Source of the DNA: Bdellovibrionia bacterium
GTDB taxonomy: Bacteria > Bdellovibrionota > Bdellovibrionia > Bdellovibrionales > JAGQZY01
Length of the DNA stretch: 64,000 bases
Assembly (NCBI GenBank): GCA_030427805.1
Contig: JAUICP010000001.1
Span: 372,001 to 436,000, forward strand
Reading direction: 5' to 3'
Shown here: one piece after another, positions 1-8,592 of the stretch
How positions within the stretch are numbered: position 1 is the stretch's first letter
Layout of the letters: every line of letters begins with the position of its first letter
Made by a program: the position numbers and the translations under genes
Notes under the pieces: model-generated
What the model saw: the letters and a program-made list of their open reading frames with translations, nothing else
The model's database searches: none
Told to the model about the DNA's origin: nothing

Positions 1-50
1 CCCATCAATCCAGCTGACTTTAAAAAGGAGTATCAGGAGTGGATAAATAC

Positions 51-83
51 AAAAAGCCCCTATCAAAATCATCAATAGGGACT
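51..83 (-). terminator. Rho-independent terminator of the solute-binding lipoprotein gene
   Basis: Reading the minus strand, a 6-bp stem (CCCTAT at 58-63 pairing with ATAGGG at 75-80) with an 11-nt loop is followed by a run of five T (AAAAA at 51-55 on the plus strand). It lies about 50 bp past the stop of the gene at 132-1130, the expected place for its transcript to end. Confidence 0.6.
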
Positions 84-131
84 TGAGAATATTTTCTTGT
101 TGAAAGTATTGGCTAACTTTTTGAGTCACTT

Positions 132-1130
132 TTATTCAAATAATATCTGCGAGAACTTTTCTTTTATCTGCTCTCTGTCTTTGACAACCTTATTAATAAA
201 CTCTGGAGTCCACTTAAATGCATTCTGTTTGATAGTTCTCAATGGCGGAGCGCCAGCTGGTGGGTCATACTTATCCAGTGGAGAGTACATGAAAGAGCGT
301 ATCATGGCTTCTTGACCTTGCTTTCCGAAGAGCCAATTAGAAACCTTTTCGGCGAGTTCACGCTGACCTTCTTTTTTCGTAATAGCCAATACATTAGACT
401 GAATAACGACGCCATCTTTTGGATATATAACTTTAAGTCTATCATCCTTATCTTTAAACCTCAGGACGTTCTCAAGAAGGACCCAACCTACGGGGCGTTC
501 CTTTGATTGGATTCTTCTGAGTACAGCACTGTTCCCACCTTGCGAAATCGTTTTATTCTTTCTCAAAGCTTCAAAAAACTCCCAGCCATAATTATGCTGA
601 AGCATCGCCACAGTTGTAAAATTTGTACCCGAGGCAAGGGGGCTTCCGGTTGTGAACTTTTGCATCCACTTGTCTTCGACGAGTTCTTTAAATGTTTTAG
701 GGGCTTCGCTGTCCTCGATGACGTCATTGTTATAGCAAATAACCATTACGGGTAGACTGAGTGTCGTATAATAGTTTTTCGTACTCCGCATGGACTCAGG
801 AACCCCTACAGAATTAGGGGGGCGATATGTGTGAAGTTTTCCAGCATTTCCCATTTCTTCATACCAGAAGCGGTCCGAAGAAATTAGAATATCGGCTTGA
901 GTGCCACCAGCAAGTATCTCTGTATTTACTTTCGCCGCGATCTCTTCGGATCCAGCTTGATAGAAGTTAAACTTCACACCGGGAAAGTCTTTTTCTAAGC
1001 GAGGCTTTAGATCATTTATTGTGTCCTTATAGAGTGATGTATATATCCAAAGCGTCTTGTCGTCAGATGCACCCTTCTTTGTGCAAGCTCCGAGCATTAG
1101 CAGTAGTAAAATGCTTAATAAGATCCTCAT
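132..1130 (-). CDS. ABC-type solute-binding lipoprotein (Fe(III)/2-aminoethylphosphonate-like, SBP family 1)
   Basis: Periplasmic substrate-capture lipoprotein of an ABC importer. It has a type II signal peptide with lipobox LGAC (Cys16), so it should be lipid-anchored. The mature part reads like FbpA/AfuA-type iron-binding proteins: an IYTSL first strand, an AGGTQADILISSD segment, and a mid-protein SGTNFTTVAML stretch. About 332 residues is normal for the family. The start is supported by a GGGGG Shine-Dalgarno (1135-1139) four bases before ATG. No permease or ATPase gene is next to it in the window; a partner could lie upstream beyond base 1 or elsewhere, so it may work with a distant transporter. 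The substrate cannot be read from sequence; ferric iron or a small anion are family-based guesses. Confidence 0.8.
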   Translation of the reverse strand: MRILLSILLLLMLGACTKKGASDDKTLWIYTSLYKDTINDLKPRLEKDFPGVKFNFYQAGSEEIAAKVNTEILAGGTQADILISSDRFWYEEMGNAGKLHTYRPPNSVGVPESMRSTKNYYTTLSLPVMVICYNNDVIEDSEAPKTFKELVEDKWMQKFTTGSPLASGTNFTTVAMLQHNYGWEFFEALRKNKTISQGGNSAVLRRIQSKERPVGWVLLENVLRFKDKDDRLKVIYPKDGVVIQSNVLAITKKEGQRELAEKVSNWLFGKQGQEAMIRSFMYSPLDKYDPPAGAPPLRTIKQNAFKWTPEFINKVVKDREQIKEKFSQILFE

Positions 1131-1321
1131 TGGGCCCCCTGATATTTTTTTGGCAATCTAGTCTTAATTGGCTCATCATTCAAAATAGTCAGGCATATAA
1201 TGTACCGCATCATGAAGCTTTTGGATGGGAAATGTGAAATGTTAGTTCTAATTTTTACAAATGCCGACATTTCTTGTCTGTAAAGGGCTTTGCAGATATC
1301 CATAGGTCGATTGGGGAGCCT

Positions 1322-3154
1322 ATGGCTAAGTTGTTTCTAATTTATGTTGTTTTGTTTGTTCTCGCTCTGAGTCCTATTTGCGCCCAAGCTGCCGAGAAGT
1401 TTAGTGCCGGAGCCATTGATTTTGAAGTCTCTGATCGTATTACTGACTTTCAACTCGATAGGAACGGTCGCCCCCAAAGGAAAGAAGGGCGAGTACCAGA
1501 TCGAAGTTTGTTTAGTTGGATTCCTTCTGGTGAAAACCATAATCATACAGAGTCTCATTGTGCGAGCGATGAAATTAAAAGGATTTTTCAATCCCACCCT
1601 GGAAATGTCGATCGTCAAGCCGATCTCTTACAGAGATGGTTTAATCGGTGTAATTCGCAGATTGGAAATGGCCAAGATGGAATTCAACCCCTCTACAAAG
1701 CACTGACTCTTTACTACCCAATGGTCGCTAATAAGGCCATCAAGTCACTTAAACTGGAAATGCCAAGGGGAGATATTCTGAGGGGCTTTATTGCCATGAA
1801 GAGAAGTAGTAAGCCGCGACCTTTGGTCATCGTTAAGTGCGGTATCTATTGTAACGCCGACCCCATACGCAGCCAGTTTTTATTTTTTATGCATCTCTTT
1901 GATGAAAGCCCGTTCCACGTAATTACCTTGGCCAATGTGTCTGGTTCTGAGTATGAGTTCGAAAATGCTTCGGTGGCCTTGGGTGGCTTCCATGAAGGTC
2001 GTCAGCTTTATGAGCTTGCGGCGGCAGTTCAACATCCCAATTCACCCTATAAATCGAGAATTTCAAGTGTCCATGTTATGGGAATCAGCCTTGGGGGCCA
2101 CGGAGCTCTTTTCTCAGCTCTTTACGCCTCAAAGAACAAGGTAAACTTTTTGAATAAGAGGGTAATCGATAGTGTTTTAGCTTACTGTCCGGTGGTTAAT
2201 CTTGAGAGAAGCATGGATCGCCTTTTCTCTGAGGGGGCAATTGCAAATCTGGTTGAGAACTACACACGTCGAACCTTAATTAGACTCTCCATGAACATTC
2301 CAATATTGGGTGAGTTTTTTCGCCATGATTACGAACACCGCTCCGAACTTAAGAACGCAATTTCTAGGGGAGCAACCCATTTTTATTCGGAATGGACTCG
2401 TGATGAATCGTGGCCCCTGTCTCCCTTAAAAAATAAGAAAATTAATTCCGTCGACGAGTTTTTTGAACTCAATAACTTTAATCGGTATTACCAGCAGGTT
2501 CGTGTACCTACATTGGTGCTCGCCGCCCAAAATGATCGATTTGTGAAAACTAACGAAAATACCGGATTGCTCGCTGCCCAAATGAAAAGATCAAAAAATC
2601 CCCAAATAAAGTCTCTAGTAATGGCTTATGGAGATCACTGCGCTTTTTCTGAAGCCAATGGTTGGCGCAATATGAGTATTTTGAAGCGTGAATTTATTTT
2701 ATCACATAGTCCAAGATTTAGGAGTCGTCGAAAAGTCTATAGAGTACCCATCGAATCTGAATTTAAAAATTTAAATTGGCTCAACCGTTTGAGACTCTCT
2801 CCATCGGAGCCCATTATGTCCTACAGCTTTAAGTTTAAAGTCAATCGGCCTAGCTTAAGGGTGGAGCTAGCTGTTTACGACCAATATCGACATATCGATC
2901 GCGATGAGGACAAGCCCCGATGCTCTCAATTTAAACCTCATTTGGCCGATCAAAGGGATTGCTTTCGTCGATACTCGGCAGATATTCCAATTGCCAAATT
3001 TGAGAAGTTTGGCTTTAGGATGCCCAAAAGTCGTCTGGAGGCGAGTATTTTCACCAGATTCGCTAACACCCGGTTTTCGGTCCTCAATAAAGAGGCGAAG
3101 GACGTGAAGCATACTAGCGATTTTCCGGCTTACCTCGAATTTGAGGGCTTTTAG
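1322..3154 (+). CDS. Exported alpha/beta hydrolase with extra C-terminal domain
   Basis: Probable secreted or periplasmic hydrolase. From the ATG at 1322 it has a Sec signal peptide (hydrophobic residues ~4-20, cut after AQA). The nucleophile elbow GISLGG puts Ser256 as nucleophile; Asp405 (LVLAAQNDRF) and His439 (YGDHCAF) complete a triad in the expected order. At 610 residues it is longer than a plain alpha/beta hydrolase: residues ~1-100 and ~455-610 are unassigned, the C-terminus being Arg/Lys-rich and beta-like. I prefer 1322 because GGGGAG (1313-1318) precedes it and the signal peptide starts there; a TTG at 1274 would add 16 polar residues. Substrate unknown: esterase, lipase or peptidase are all possible. 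Confidence 0.72.
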   Translation: MAKLFLIYVVLFVLALSPICAQAAEKFSAGAIDFEVSDRITDFQLDRNGRPQRKEGRVPDRSLFSWIPSGENHNHTESHCASDEIKRIFQSHPGNVDRQADLLQRWFNRCNSQIGNGQDGIQPLYKALTLYYPMVANKAIKSLKLEMPRGDILRGFIAMKRSSKPRPLVIVKCGIYCNADPIRSQFLFFMHLFDESPFHVITLANVSGSEYEFENASVALGGFHEGRQLYELAAAVQHPNSPYKSRISSVHVMGISLGGHGALFSALYASKNKVNFLNKRVIDSVLAYCPVVNLERSMDRLFSEGAIANLVENYTRRTLIRLSMNIPILGEFFRHDYEHRSELKNAISRGATHFYSEWTRDESWPLSPLKNKKINSVDEFFELNNFNRYYQQVRVPTLVLAAQNDRFVKTNENTGLLAAQMKRSKNPQIKSLVMAYGDHCAFSEANGWRNMSILKREFILSHSPRFRSRRKVYRVPIESEFKNLNWLNRLRLSPSEPIMSYSFKFKVNRPSLRVELAVYDQYRHIDRDEDKPRCSQFKPHLADQRDCFRRYSADIPIAKFEKFGFRMPKSRLEASIFTRFANTRFSVLNKEAKDVKHTSDFPAYLEFEGF

Positions 3155-3197
3155 TCAGTTCCATTTTGGAATCTATTTAAAATCTCTTCAGACTCTC

Positions 3198-3218
3198 TTT
3201 TAGGTCTTAGACCTAAAA
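3198..3218. promoter_or_regulatory. Perfect 21-bp palindrome overlapping a candidate -35 box
   Basis: Two 10-base arms (TTTTAGGTCT and AGACCTAAAA) form a perfect inverted repeat around one central T. There is no T-run on either side, so it is not a terminator. A candidate promoter, TAGACC (3208-3213), 17 bp, TATGTT (3231-3236), begins inside the right half, so a protein bound here would block RNA polymerase at the symporter gene. Operator function is inference. Confidence 0.5.
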
Positions 3219-3242
3219 TGGCAAATCGACTATGTTCGTCCG

Positions 3243-4616
3243 ATGTCTGTTTGGGTCTTTGTACTTATCTATTTGTTCATACAACTCGGAATTGGTTTCT
3301 GGGTCTCCCGTTTTCAAAAAAACGAGGAGGACTACTTTTTAGCGGGACGGAGCCTTGGACCGATGCTCGCGACTTTTTCTATTTTTGCGACCTGGTTTGG
3401 CGCTGAAACCTGTATTGGATCAAGTGCCGCAGTCTTTGGTGGTGGACTCTCTGACACGAGGGCAGATCCCTTTGGATATACAATTTGTCTATTCGTGATG
3501 GGATTCTTTTTTGCACAAAAGCTTTGGTCAAAAGGTCTGACGACTATTGCTGATCTCTACCGTCAGGAATATGGTAACTTAACCGAAAAATTAGCCGTAC
3601 TGGTTTTGGTCCCCTCTTCGATTATTTGGGCGGCAGCGCAAATTAGAGCTTTTGGTCAGATTCTTTCGGTGATTGCGCCCATCGATCCTATGGTTGCAGT
3701 AACTGTTGCCGCGGCCTTCGTAATTTTTTACACCTTTTTTGGTGGTCTTATGGGAGATGTAATTACCGATATTGTTCAAGGAAGTATCCTGATCTTTGGC
3801 TTGTTTACTCTTTTCTTTTTTACAGTGTCCGAACTGGGAGGGGTCACCGAAGCCTTTGCGAGAGTTGAACCATCGCGGTGGAGTCTTTTAGGTAAAGGGG
3901 AGTCCTTATTAACCCGGGTGGACTCCTGGATGGTGCCGATATTGGGTAGTTTGTTTTCTCAAGAACTTATTAGTCGAGTCTTTGCGAGCCGATCGGGATC
4001 AATTGCCAAAGGGTCCTCTTTTTCTGCGGCTGGAATATATCTCATCATTGGTATGATCCCCGTTTCGTTGGGATTGATTGGTGTAGACCTCATTGTTACA
4101 CCAGAAGAAACCGATCAATTTTTGCCCCTATTGGCCCGCAAGGTTCTGCCAACATTTGTCTTTGTAATTTTCTCTGGAGCACTCGTATCAGCGATTTTGT
4201 CGACAGTAGATAGTACACTTCTCAGTGTATCCGCCTATGTTAGTCACAATGCCCTAGGCAGTTTCTTCAATAAGCTTGAAGAGAAGGCGCAGTTGAGATT
4301 TGCTCGAATGACAATATTAGTGAGCGGAGTTATTGCCTACTTAATGGCAATTGGTTCAGAGAGTATATATGACCTTGTGGTGGCGGCCTCTGCCTTTGGT
4401 GCCGCGGGTACAATTACTATCACTCTCGCCGCACTTTGGTTTCCTGGAAAGGGAAGGAAATCTGCGAGTGTTGCGACTTTAATTTTTGGTGTTATCGCTC
4501 ACCCAATCTTTGAATACGTATTAGAGGTGGAAGCACCATTTTTGTTTAGTATTCTCGGAGCGATACTAACTTTTGTTTTATTTGCTAGATTTAGTCGAGA
4601 GAAGCAATTAGCATAG
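3243..4616 (+). CDS. Sodium:solute symporter family protein
   Basis: Inner-membrane Na+-driven uptake carrier of the SSS family (PutP/PanF/SGLT fold). The 457 residues are almost entirely hydrophobic helices, about 13 TM. The N-terminal segment with DYFLAGRSLGP, then FATWFGAETCIGSS, is the classic SSS TM1-TM2 region, and the ALVSAILSTVDSTLLSVSA stretch near residue 320 is the conserved Na+-site helix. No Shine-Dalgarno precedes the ATG; instead TATGTT ends six bases before it, so the message may be leaderless. A 21-bp palindrome sits over the presumed -35. Substrate not predictable; amino acids, pantothenate or sugars are known for relatives. The next gene starts four bases after the stop. 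Confidence 0.87.
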   Translation: MSVWVFVLIYLFIQLGIGFWVSRFQKNEEDYFLAGRSLGPMLATFSIFATWFGAETCIGSSAAVFGGGLSDTRADPFGYTICLFVMGFFFAQKLWSKGLTTIADLYRQEYGNLTEKLAVLVLVPSSIIWAAAQIRAFGQILSVIAPIDPMVAVTVAAAFVIFYTFFGGLMGDVITDIVQGSILIFGLFTLFFFTVSELGGVTEAFARVEPSRWSLLGKGESLLTRVDSWMVPILGSLFSQELISRVFASRSGSIAKGSSFSAAGIYLIIGMIPVSLGLIGVDLIVTPEETDQFLPLLARKVLPTFVFVIFSGALVSAILSTVDSTLLSVSAYVSHNALGSFFNKLEEKAQLRFARMTILVSGVIAYLMAIGSESIYDLVVAASAFGAAGTITITLAALWFPGKGRKSASVATLIFGVIAHPIFEYVLEVEAPFLFSILGAILTFVLFARFSREKQLA

Positions 4617-4620
4617 TTTC

Positions 4621-5202
4621 ATGTCGCGCGTTTTCTTTGGTTTACAGTTTTCGGACACCTTCAATAATTCAATTCAAGATTCTCTTGGCAAAGTTCAAAA
4701 AGATATAAAGAAGAAGAATATGGAGTTTCAGTGGGTCAAGACTCCTAACTATCATTTGACGACAAACTTCATAGGTGAAGTCACCGAAGAACAATTAGAG
4801 CGCTTGAAAGAAATAGCAAGAGAATTGAGTGGTAGATTACCTCGTTTTAAACTAGAGCCCAAAGAGTTGTCTTGCTTTCCGAGTGAAATGGCGGCGCGGG
4901 TTTTATTTTTAAAATTTAAATCTAACAAGGGACTCGTCAATTTACAAAATGAGTTAGAAGAGGCATTAGTTGCAGCAAGTATCTACTGTGATCAAAAAGA
5001 ATTTGTGCCGCATTTAACCCTTGCACGCACGAGAAAACAACGAAATATGAAAGACACTTTGTCATTGATGCCGAAACTAAAGCAGACTTTATTGATTGAT
5101 AGATTCAGTCTTTTAAAAAGCCCAGAGGGATCGGACTCACCCTTCTATCAAGTTGTAGAGAGTTTCGATCTTTTGAGAGAAGCCCCTAATCCTGATAGTT
5201 AA
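4621..5202 (+). CDS. thpR: RNA 2',3'-cyclic phosphodiesterase (ThpR/LigT)
   Basis: Cytosolic 2H-phosphoesterase opening 2',3'-cyclic phosphates on RNA to 2'-phosphates. Both family HxTx motifs are present: His45-Leu-Thr47 and His131-Leu-Thr133, the latter in the usual PHLTLAR context. 193 residues matches ThpR. It begins four bases after the symporter stop without a Shine-Dalgarno, so it is either translated by read-on ribosomes or from its own leaderless message (TAGCAT ends six bases before ATG). Its last 17 bases overlap the convergent methyltransferase gene. In vivo substrates of this family remain uncertain. Confidence 0.9.
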   Translation: MSRVFFGLQFSDTFNNSIQDSLGKVQKDIKKKNMEFQWVKTPNYHLTTNFIGEVTEEQLERLKEIARELSGRLPRFKLEPKELSCFPSEMAARVLFLKFKSNKGLVNLQNELEEALVAASIYCDQKEFVPHLTLARTRKQRNMKDTLSLMPKLKQTLLIDRFSLLKSPEGSDSPFYQVVESFDLLREAPNPDS

Positions 5203-6028
5203 CTCTAGCTTCTGCCTGCATAAATGAATAGAAGAATACCGAATTGGGGTCTTTAGTAACAGACTTGAGTTCACTTTTTACAGCTTTTACCGTTGCCTCA
5301 TCAACTCGCTCCGCTTTAAGAAGGCTATCTGCTGCCGAAAGCATCAGTTCGGACCAAAAATCAATGATTTCTTTTCTCTTTTTTGGGTTTCTATTGTCTA
5401 GGTGCCATGTTTTCACTCGTGTTCTAATTTGCGAGTAACCGAGTGCCGTTAAAAAATTCCCCAGTTTTGCTCCTACGAAGGGGTCGCCCGCGTTCTTGAA
5501 TTGATAGTCATTAAACGCCATCCAGTACTTCCAAACATTTGGTGAGTAGGGCTCTAGAAAAAAGCTTGAATTCATAACTTCTGTGATAAAAATTTTTCCA
5601 TTTGGTTTTACGACCCTTCTCACTTCTGAAAGTACTCTTAAAGGGTCGGGTACGTGCTCAAGTACCCAACAAAGGAATGCCCCATCATAACTGTTGCTTT
5701 CGTATTCGAGGTTAGCGGCATCCATTTTTTCGATAGTCCATCGGTCTGCGTAATAGGTTTTTTCTCGCAAACTATTTTTAGCAGCTTCGAGTTGAGCTTC
5801 GTTTAAATCAATACTTGTTAAATTGAGATTGGGGAATCTTCGTAAAAGAATTTCGGATTGGGCGCCAACACCGCATCCGACTTCGAGGACCTTTTCGGTG
5901 CTAGAGAAATTAATATCTTGAAAGACTGTATACTCTGCAAATTCAGCTTGTTTTCGGAGTCGTTCTTGTTCAATTTCAGAGAATCCATGTATGTATGGAA
6001 AAAGTTTATTACTTTTGGACTTGCTCAC
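5186..6028 (-). CDS. Class I SAM-dependent methyltransferase
   Basis: Cytosolic small-molecule or lipid methyltransferase of the Methyltransf_11/25 type. Motif I is VLEVGCGVGAQS (residues ~50), followed by an acidic LTSIDLNEAQL strand-2 end, and motif IV-like GAFLCWVLEHVPDP with the post-II pattern of UbiE/BioC relatives. GTG start. Its first 20 bases overlap the end of the histidine kinase gene, so the two are almost surely co-transcribed and translationally coupled. The substrate is not evident; the 280-residue length and EHVPDP motif fit O- or C-methyltransferases acting on quinones or small metabolites. Confidence 0.85.
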   Translation of the reverse strand: MSKSKSNKLFPYIHGFSEIEQERLRKQAEFAEYTVFQDINFSSTEKVLEVGCGVGAQSEILLRRFPNLNLTSIDLNEAQLEAAKNSLREKTYYADRWTIEKMDAANLEYESNSYDGAFLCWVLEHVPDPLRVLSEVRRVVKPNGKIFITEVMNSSFFLEPYSPNVWKYWMAFNDYQFKNAGDPFVGAKLGNFLTALGYSQIRTRVKTWHLDNRNPKKRKEIIDFWSELMLSAADSLLKAERVDEATVKAVKSELKSVTKDPNSVFFYSFMQAEARVNYQD

Positions 6029-7487
6029 TGCTCAATTCTCCACTGCTAAAAGGAACTGTAATCGTAAATTCTGTATGACCTTTTCTAGATTGTACATTGA
6101 GCGTGCCAAAATGTTTATCAATTATAGATTTCGATATGGACAATCCCAGACCCGTACCTTCACCCGGGGGTTTGGTTGTAAAGAAGGGCTCGGTAATCTT
6201 TTCTTTGATTCCAATGGGGATCCCATTACCATTGTCTATAACCTTCAATATTAGATTTTTGCCTTTGGATTCTACTTTCAGCAGGACCTTTGGAGACCTA
6301 ATATTTCTAACAGCATCGAAAGAGTTATTGAGTAAATTTATCAGAACTTGAGAAATTTCTGTCGGTCGGCAATCCACATGAAGATCGACATCTGTAATAT
6401 CGATCGACAATTCAATATTGCTCAACTTAAACCTCTCACTAGTTAAACTAAGAGTGTCGTTAACAATATTTAAGACGGGAGTTTTAACTTTTGGGTCACT
6501 ACTTGAATTTCTAGATACGTTTCTCAAGCTACTTATAATCGTCGCAATTCGCTTTGTCGTTTTCTCGATTCGATCGGCATACTTTTTAACTAACCCGGGG
6601 TTAATGGAGCTGTCTAAAGAAAGTCGAGACAACTGATTTGAGAGGCCTTGAATAATAGAGAGCGGATTGTTGATTTCGTGTGCAATGTTTCCAGAGATTT
6701 CACCTAATGAAGCTAATTTGCTACTTTGTAAGAGTTGAATTGTAATCTCATCTTGTCGAGATCTTAAGTTGTATTCTTCGCTGACATCCTGAATGGTTCC
6801 CGATAGGTATCGGCGTCGATCCCCCTCGAACTGTGGATATCCTTGTATTCTCATTCTAAAAGTCTCTCCGTTACTTTTGATTGCGAATACCTCTTCGTCG
6901 AAGGTAGAAGATTCTGATAGAGACTTATTAAACTGATATTTGATACGTTGTTGGTCATTTGGCTGAATGAAAAGTAGGCTTTCTTTGATTTCAATAATCG
7001 ATTTATCGATACCTAAAAGATTTTGCGCCCCCGAGGAGAGGGAAAAAATCTTATTTTTTGTGTCGAGTTGCCAAGCTCCTATTTTAGCAATGTCCTGCAT
7101 TTCGAGTAAAATATTCTCTTTGGCGACTTCATCGGTGATATCTCGAGCGCTCGCATATATTTTTTGAAGATCGTAATCAGTTACCGATGTCCAGCTGAGT
7201 ACGCGATATTCGCCATTTTTATGTCGATAGCGATTTATAAAAAAATGAGAACCCTGGTTGGTTAATACGTCTTCGAACTCATGGTCAGTTTTATTGATGT
7301 CTTCTGGGTGAATAAATTCGAAAAAAGGCTTCTCGGTGAGTTCCTTTGCGGACCAACCCAAGCGATCGGTCCATCGATTGTTAACCAATTCGAAATATCC
7401 ATCGAAATTTGCAATGCAAAACATATCTGATGTCAGATTGAAGAAGGATTTATAAATATCGTTGGAAGAGCCACCAGCCTTTGACAT
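6009..7487 (-). CDS. Soluble PAS-PAS sensor histidine kinase
   Basis: Cytosolic two-component sensor kinase. There is no signal peptide or TM segment. Residues ~10-120 and ~130-240 form two PAS/PAC domains (FANFDGYFELVNNRW-like PAS core, then YRVLSWTSVTDYD and a second PAC RRRYLSGTIQDVSE). HisKA carries the H-box IAHEINNPLS with phospho-acceptor His270. HATPase boxes follow: an N-box LINLLNNSFDA, DNGNGIP (G1) and GEGTGLGLSIS (G2). No response regulator is fused; a lone receiver lies 1.1 kb away at 8593-8976. No Shine-Dalgarno, but TATAAA ends six bases before ATG. Its gene runs straight into the methyltransferase. The input signal (heme, flavin, small ligand or none) is unknown. Confidence 0.9.
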   Translation of the reverse strand: MSKAGGSSNDIYKSFFNLTSDMFCIANFDGYFELVNNRWTDRLGWSAKELTEKPFFEFIHPEDINKTDHEFEDVLTNQGSHFFINRYRHKNGEYRVLSWTSVTDYDLQKIYASARDITDEVAKENILLEMQDIAKIGAWQLDTKNKIFSLSSGAQNLLGIDKSIIEIKESLLFIQPNDQQRIKYQFNKSLSESSTFDEEVFAIKSNGETFRMRIQGYPQFEGDRRRYLSGTIQDVSEEYNLRSRQDEITIQLLQSSKLASLGEISGNIAHEINNPLSIIQGLSNQLSRLSLDSSINPGLVKKYADRIEKTTKRIATIISSLRNVSRNSSSDPKVKTPVLNIVNDTLSLTSERFKLSNIELSIDITDVDLHVDCRPTEISQVLINLLNNSFDAVRNIRSPKVLLKVESKGKNLILKVIDNGNGIPIGIKEKITEPFFTTKPPGEGTGLGLSISKSIIDKHFGTLNVQSRKGHTEFTITVPFSSGELSSEQVQK

Positions 7488-7493
7488 AGTGAC

Positions 7494-7499
7494 TTTATA
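7494..7499 (-). promoter_or_regulatory. Candidate -10 box for a leaderless histidine kinase mRNA
   Basis: On the minus strand TATAAA is followed by six bases and then the kinase ATG, so transcription would begin at or next to the start codon. No clear -35 sequence is seen 16-18 bp further upstream, so this is moderate evidence only. Confidence 0.35.
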
Positions 7500-7561
7500 G
7501 TCGAGATTTTCATCAGGAACCTACTGAAAATATTGCAATATTAACGCGAGGCAAAAACTCT

Positions 7562-8170
7562 CTAAAGTTTGATGTCTTTTAAGAAGTAAGTCAGGGCTTC
7601 TTGAGGAAGATCGATCGGCTGAGTCACCTGGGCGCCAAAGCGACCTCCAAAGCCACCCCATTGGCCTTTCTTGATAGCTTGATTTTGCTTACCGTCAAAG
7701 CTACCAAAGTCGACTTCACCATCTATGCATATGATCTGTGACTCATCGATTTCTTTAATATAAGAAACCATGAAATCTGTACCCCTTACGCCGGCCACGG
7801 CTGTTTTGGTCAGCACTTTAAAGCTCGAATCCTTAGTTTTTTCTTTTTTATTTACAAGGGCTCTCACTTTTCCGTAGAGCAGGTTGATCGTGGAGGGCTC
7901 TTTAGGGGTGGGGGCTTCTTTGAGATCGAGTTCTGCTTTAAAGCGCCCCTTTAGAGCTATGCGAACCCCATCTTTAGAGGTCAATAAATAAGATATGGGG
8001 CTCGTGCCTCTTAGAGTTTCATTTCCGGTGAGGACCTGTCCCTTCTTAATTTTCTTGTTCTTGATAAGAACTTTTCTGGCTTTTAGAACCTTGTATTCTG
8101 CCTTGGCTTGATCGACGTTGGCGAAGGCACAAACTAAAACAAGAATTAGACTGGTATAGAAAACTTTCAT
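7562..8170 (-). CDS. Exported FecR-domain protein
   Basis: Secreted or periplasmic protein. From the ATG at 8170 there is a Sec signal peptide ending around AKA-E. The core matches the FecR domain: a KKGQVLTGNETLRGTSP-like early strand, a INLLYGKVRALV segment, and the hallmark TKTAVAGVRGTDF about residues 125-140. There is no N-terminal cytoplasmic anti-sigma part and no TM helix after the signal, so it is not a classical FecR sigma regulator. Such stand-alone FecR proteins are common and poorly understood. The start at 8170 is chosen because GGGGG (8175-8179) stands four bases before it and the signal peptide begins there; the longer frame from 8215 adds a non-hydrophobic leader. Confidence 0.8.
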   Translation of the reverse strand: MKVFYTSLILVLVCAFANVDQAKAEYKVLKARKVLIKNKKIKKGQVLTGNETLRGTSPISYLLTSKDGVRIALKGRFKAELDLKEAPTPKEPSTINLLYGKVRALVNKKEKTKDSSFKVLTKTAVAGVRGTDFMVSYIKEIDESQIICIDGEVDFGSFDGKQNQAIKKGQWGGFGGRFGAQVTQPIDLPQEALTYFLKDIKL

Positions 8171-8221
8171 AAATCCCCCAGATCTAATTCTTGTATAGCT
8201 CACTAATAATGACAACTAGTT

Positions 8222-8431
8222 TTATTCAGCAGGAGCTTCTTCGGCAGGAGCCTCTTCGGCTGCGGGCTCTTCTTTTTTCTTAGGTGGGTCGAGTTTAATA
8301 AGGCTATTTTCAAATAGAATCTTTGCCTTTTCTTCGCCGTTCACGTATTTGCCATCTTTATTTTTGATGCAAAATCTTCCTGAACGTTTTTTGAAAATCT
8401 TGAAATCACCGCTTTCTTTTACTTGTTCCAT
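8222..8431 (-). CDS. Small basic protein with Ala/Glu/Pro tail, unknown function
   Basis: 69 residues from an ATG at 8431 preceded by AAGGAG seven bases away; an upstream ATG at 8464 has no such site. The first ~50 residues are Lys-rich with a short beta-like stretch (FKIFKKRSGRFCI) containing one Cys; the last ~17 are a Pro-Ala-Glu repeat. There is no signal peptide, so it is presumed cytosolic. The acidic tail resembles low-complexity tails of small nucleic-acid-binding proteins, but no family is recognised. It lies 50 bp upstream of the FecR-domain gene on the same strand and may share its transcript. Confidence 0.6.
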   Translation of the reverse strand: MEQVKESGDFKIFKKRSGRFCIKNKDGKYVNGEEKAKILFENSLIKLDPPKKKEEPAAEEAPAEEAPAE

Positions 8432-8592
8432 ACTCACTCTCCTTTTGAGTTTTCGTTTGCCCATGCTTTTACTTCAATCTCGTCAATGGTCAAGTGGGAC
8501 GAGAAAAATGTTTCGTATTGAGAAATATTTCTCAAAAGACTTCAATGACTAAATTTCTCCCCGTATCTATCGATAAGTTCTATGGAGGATTG

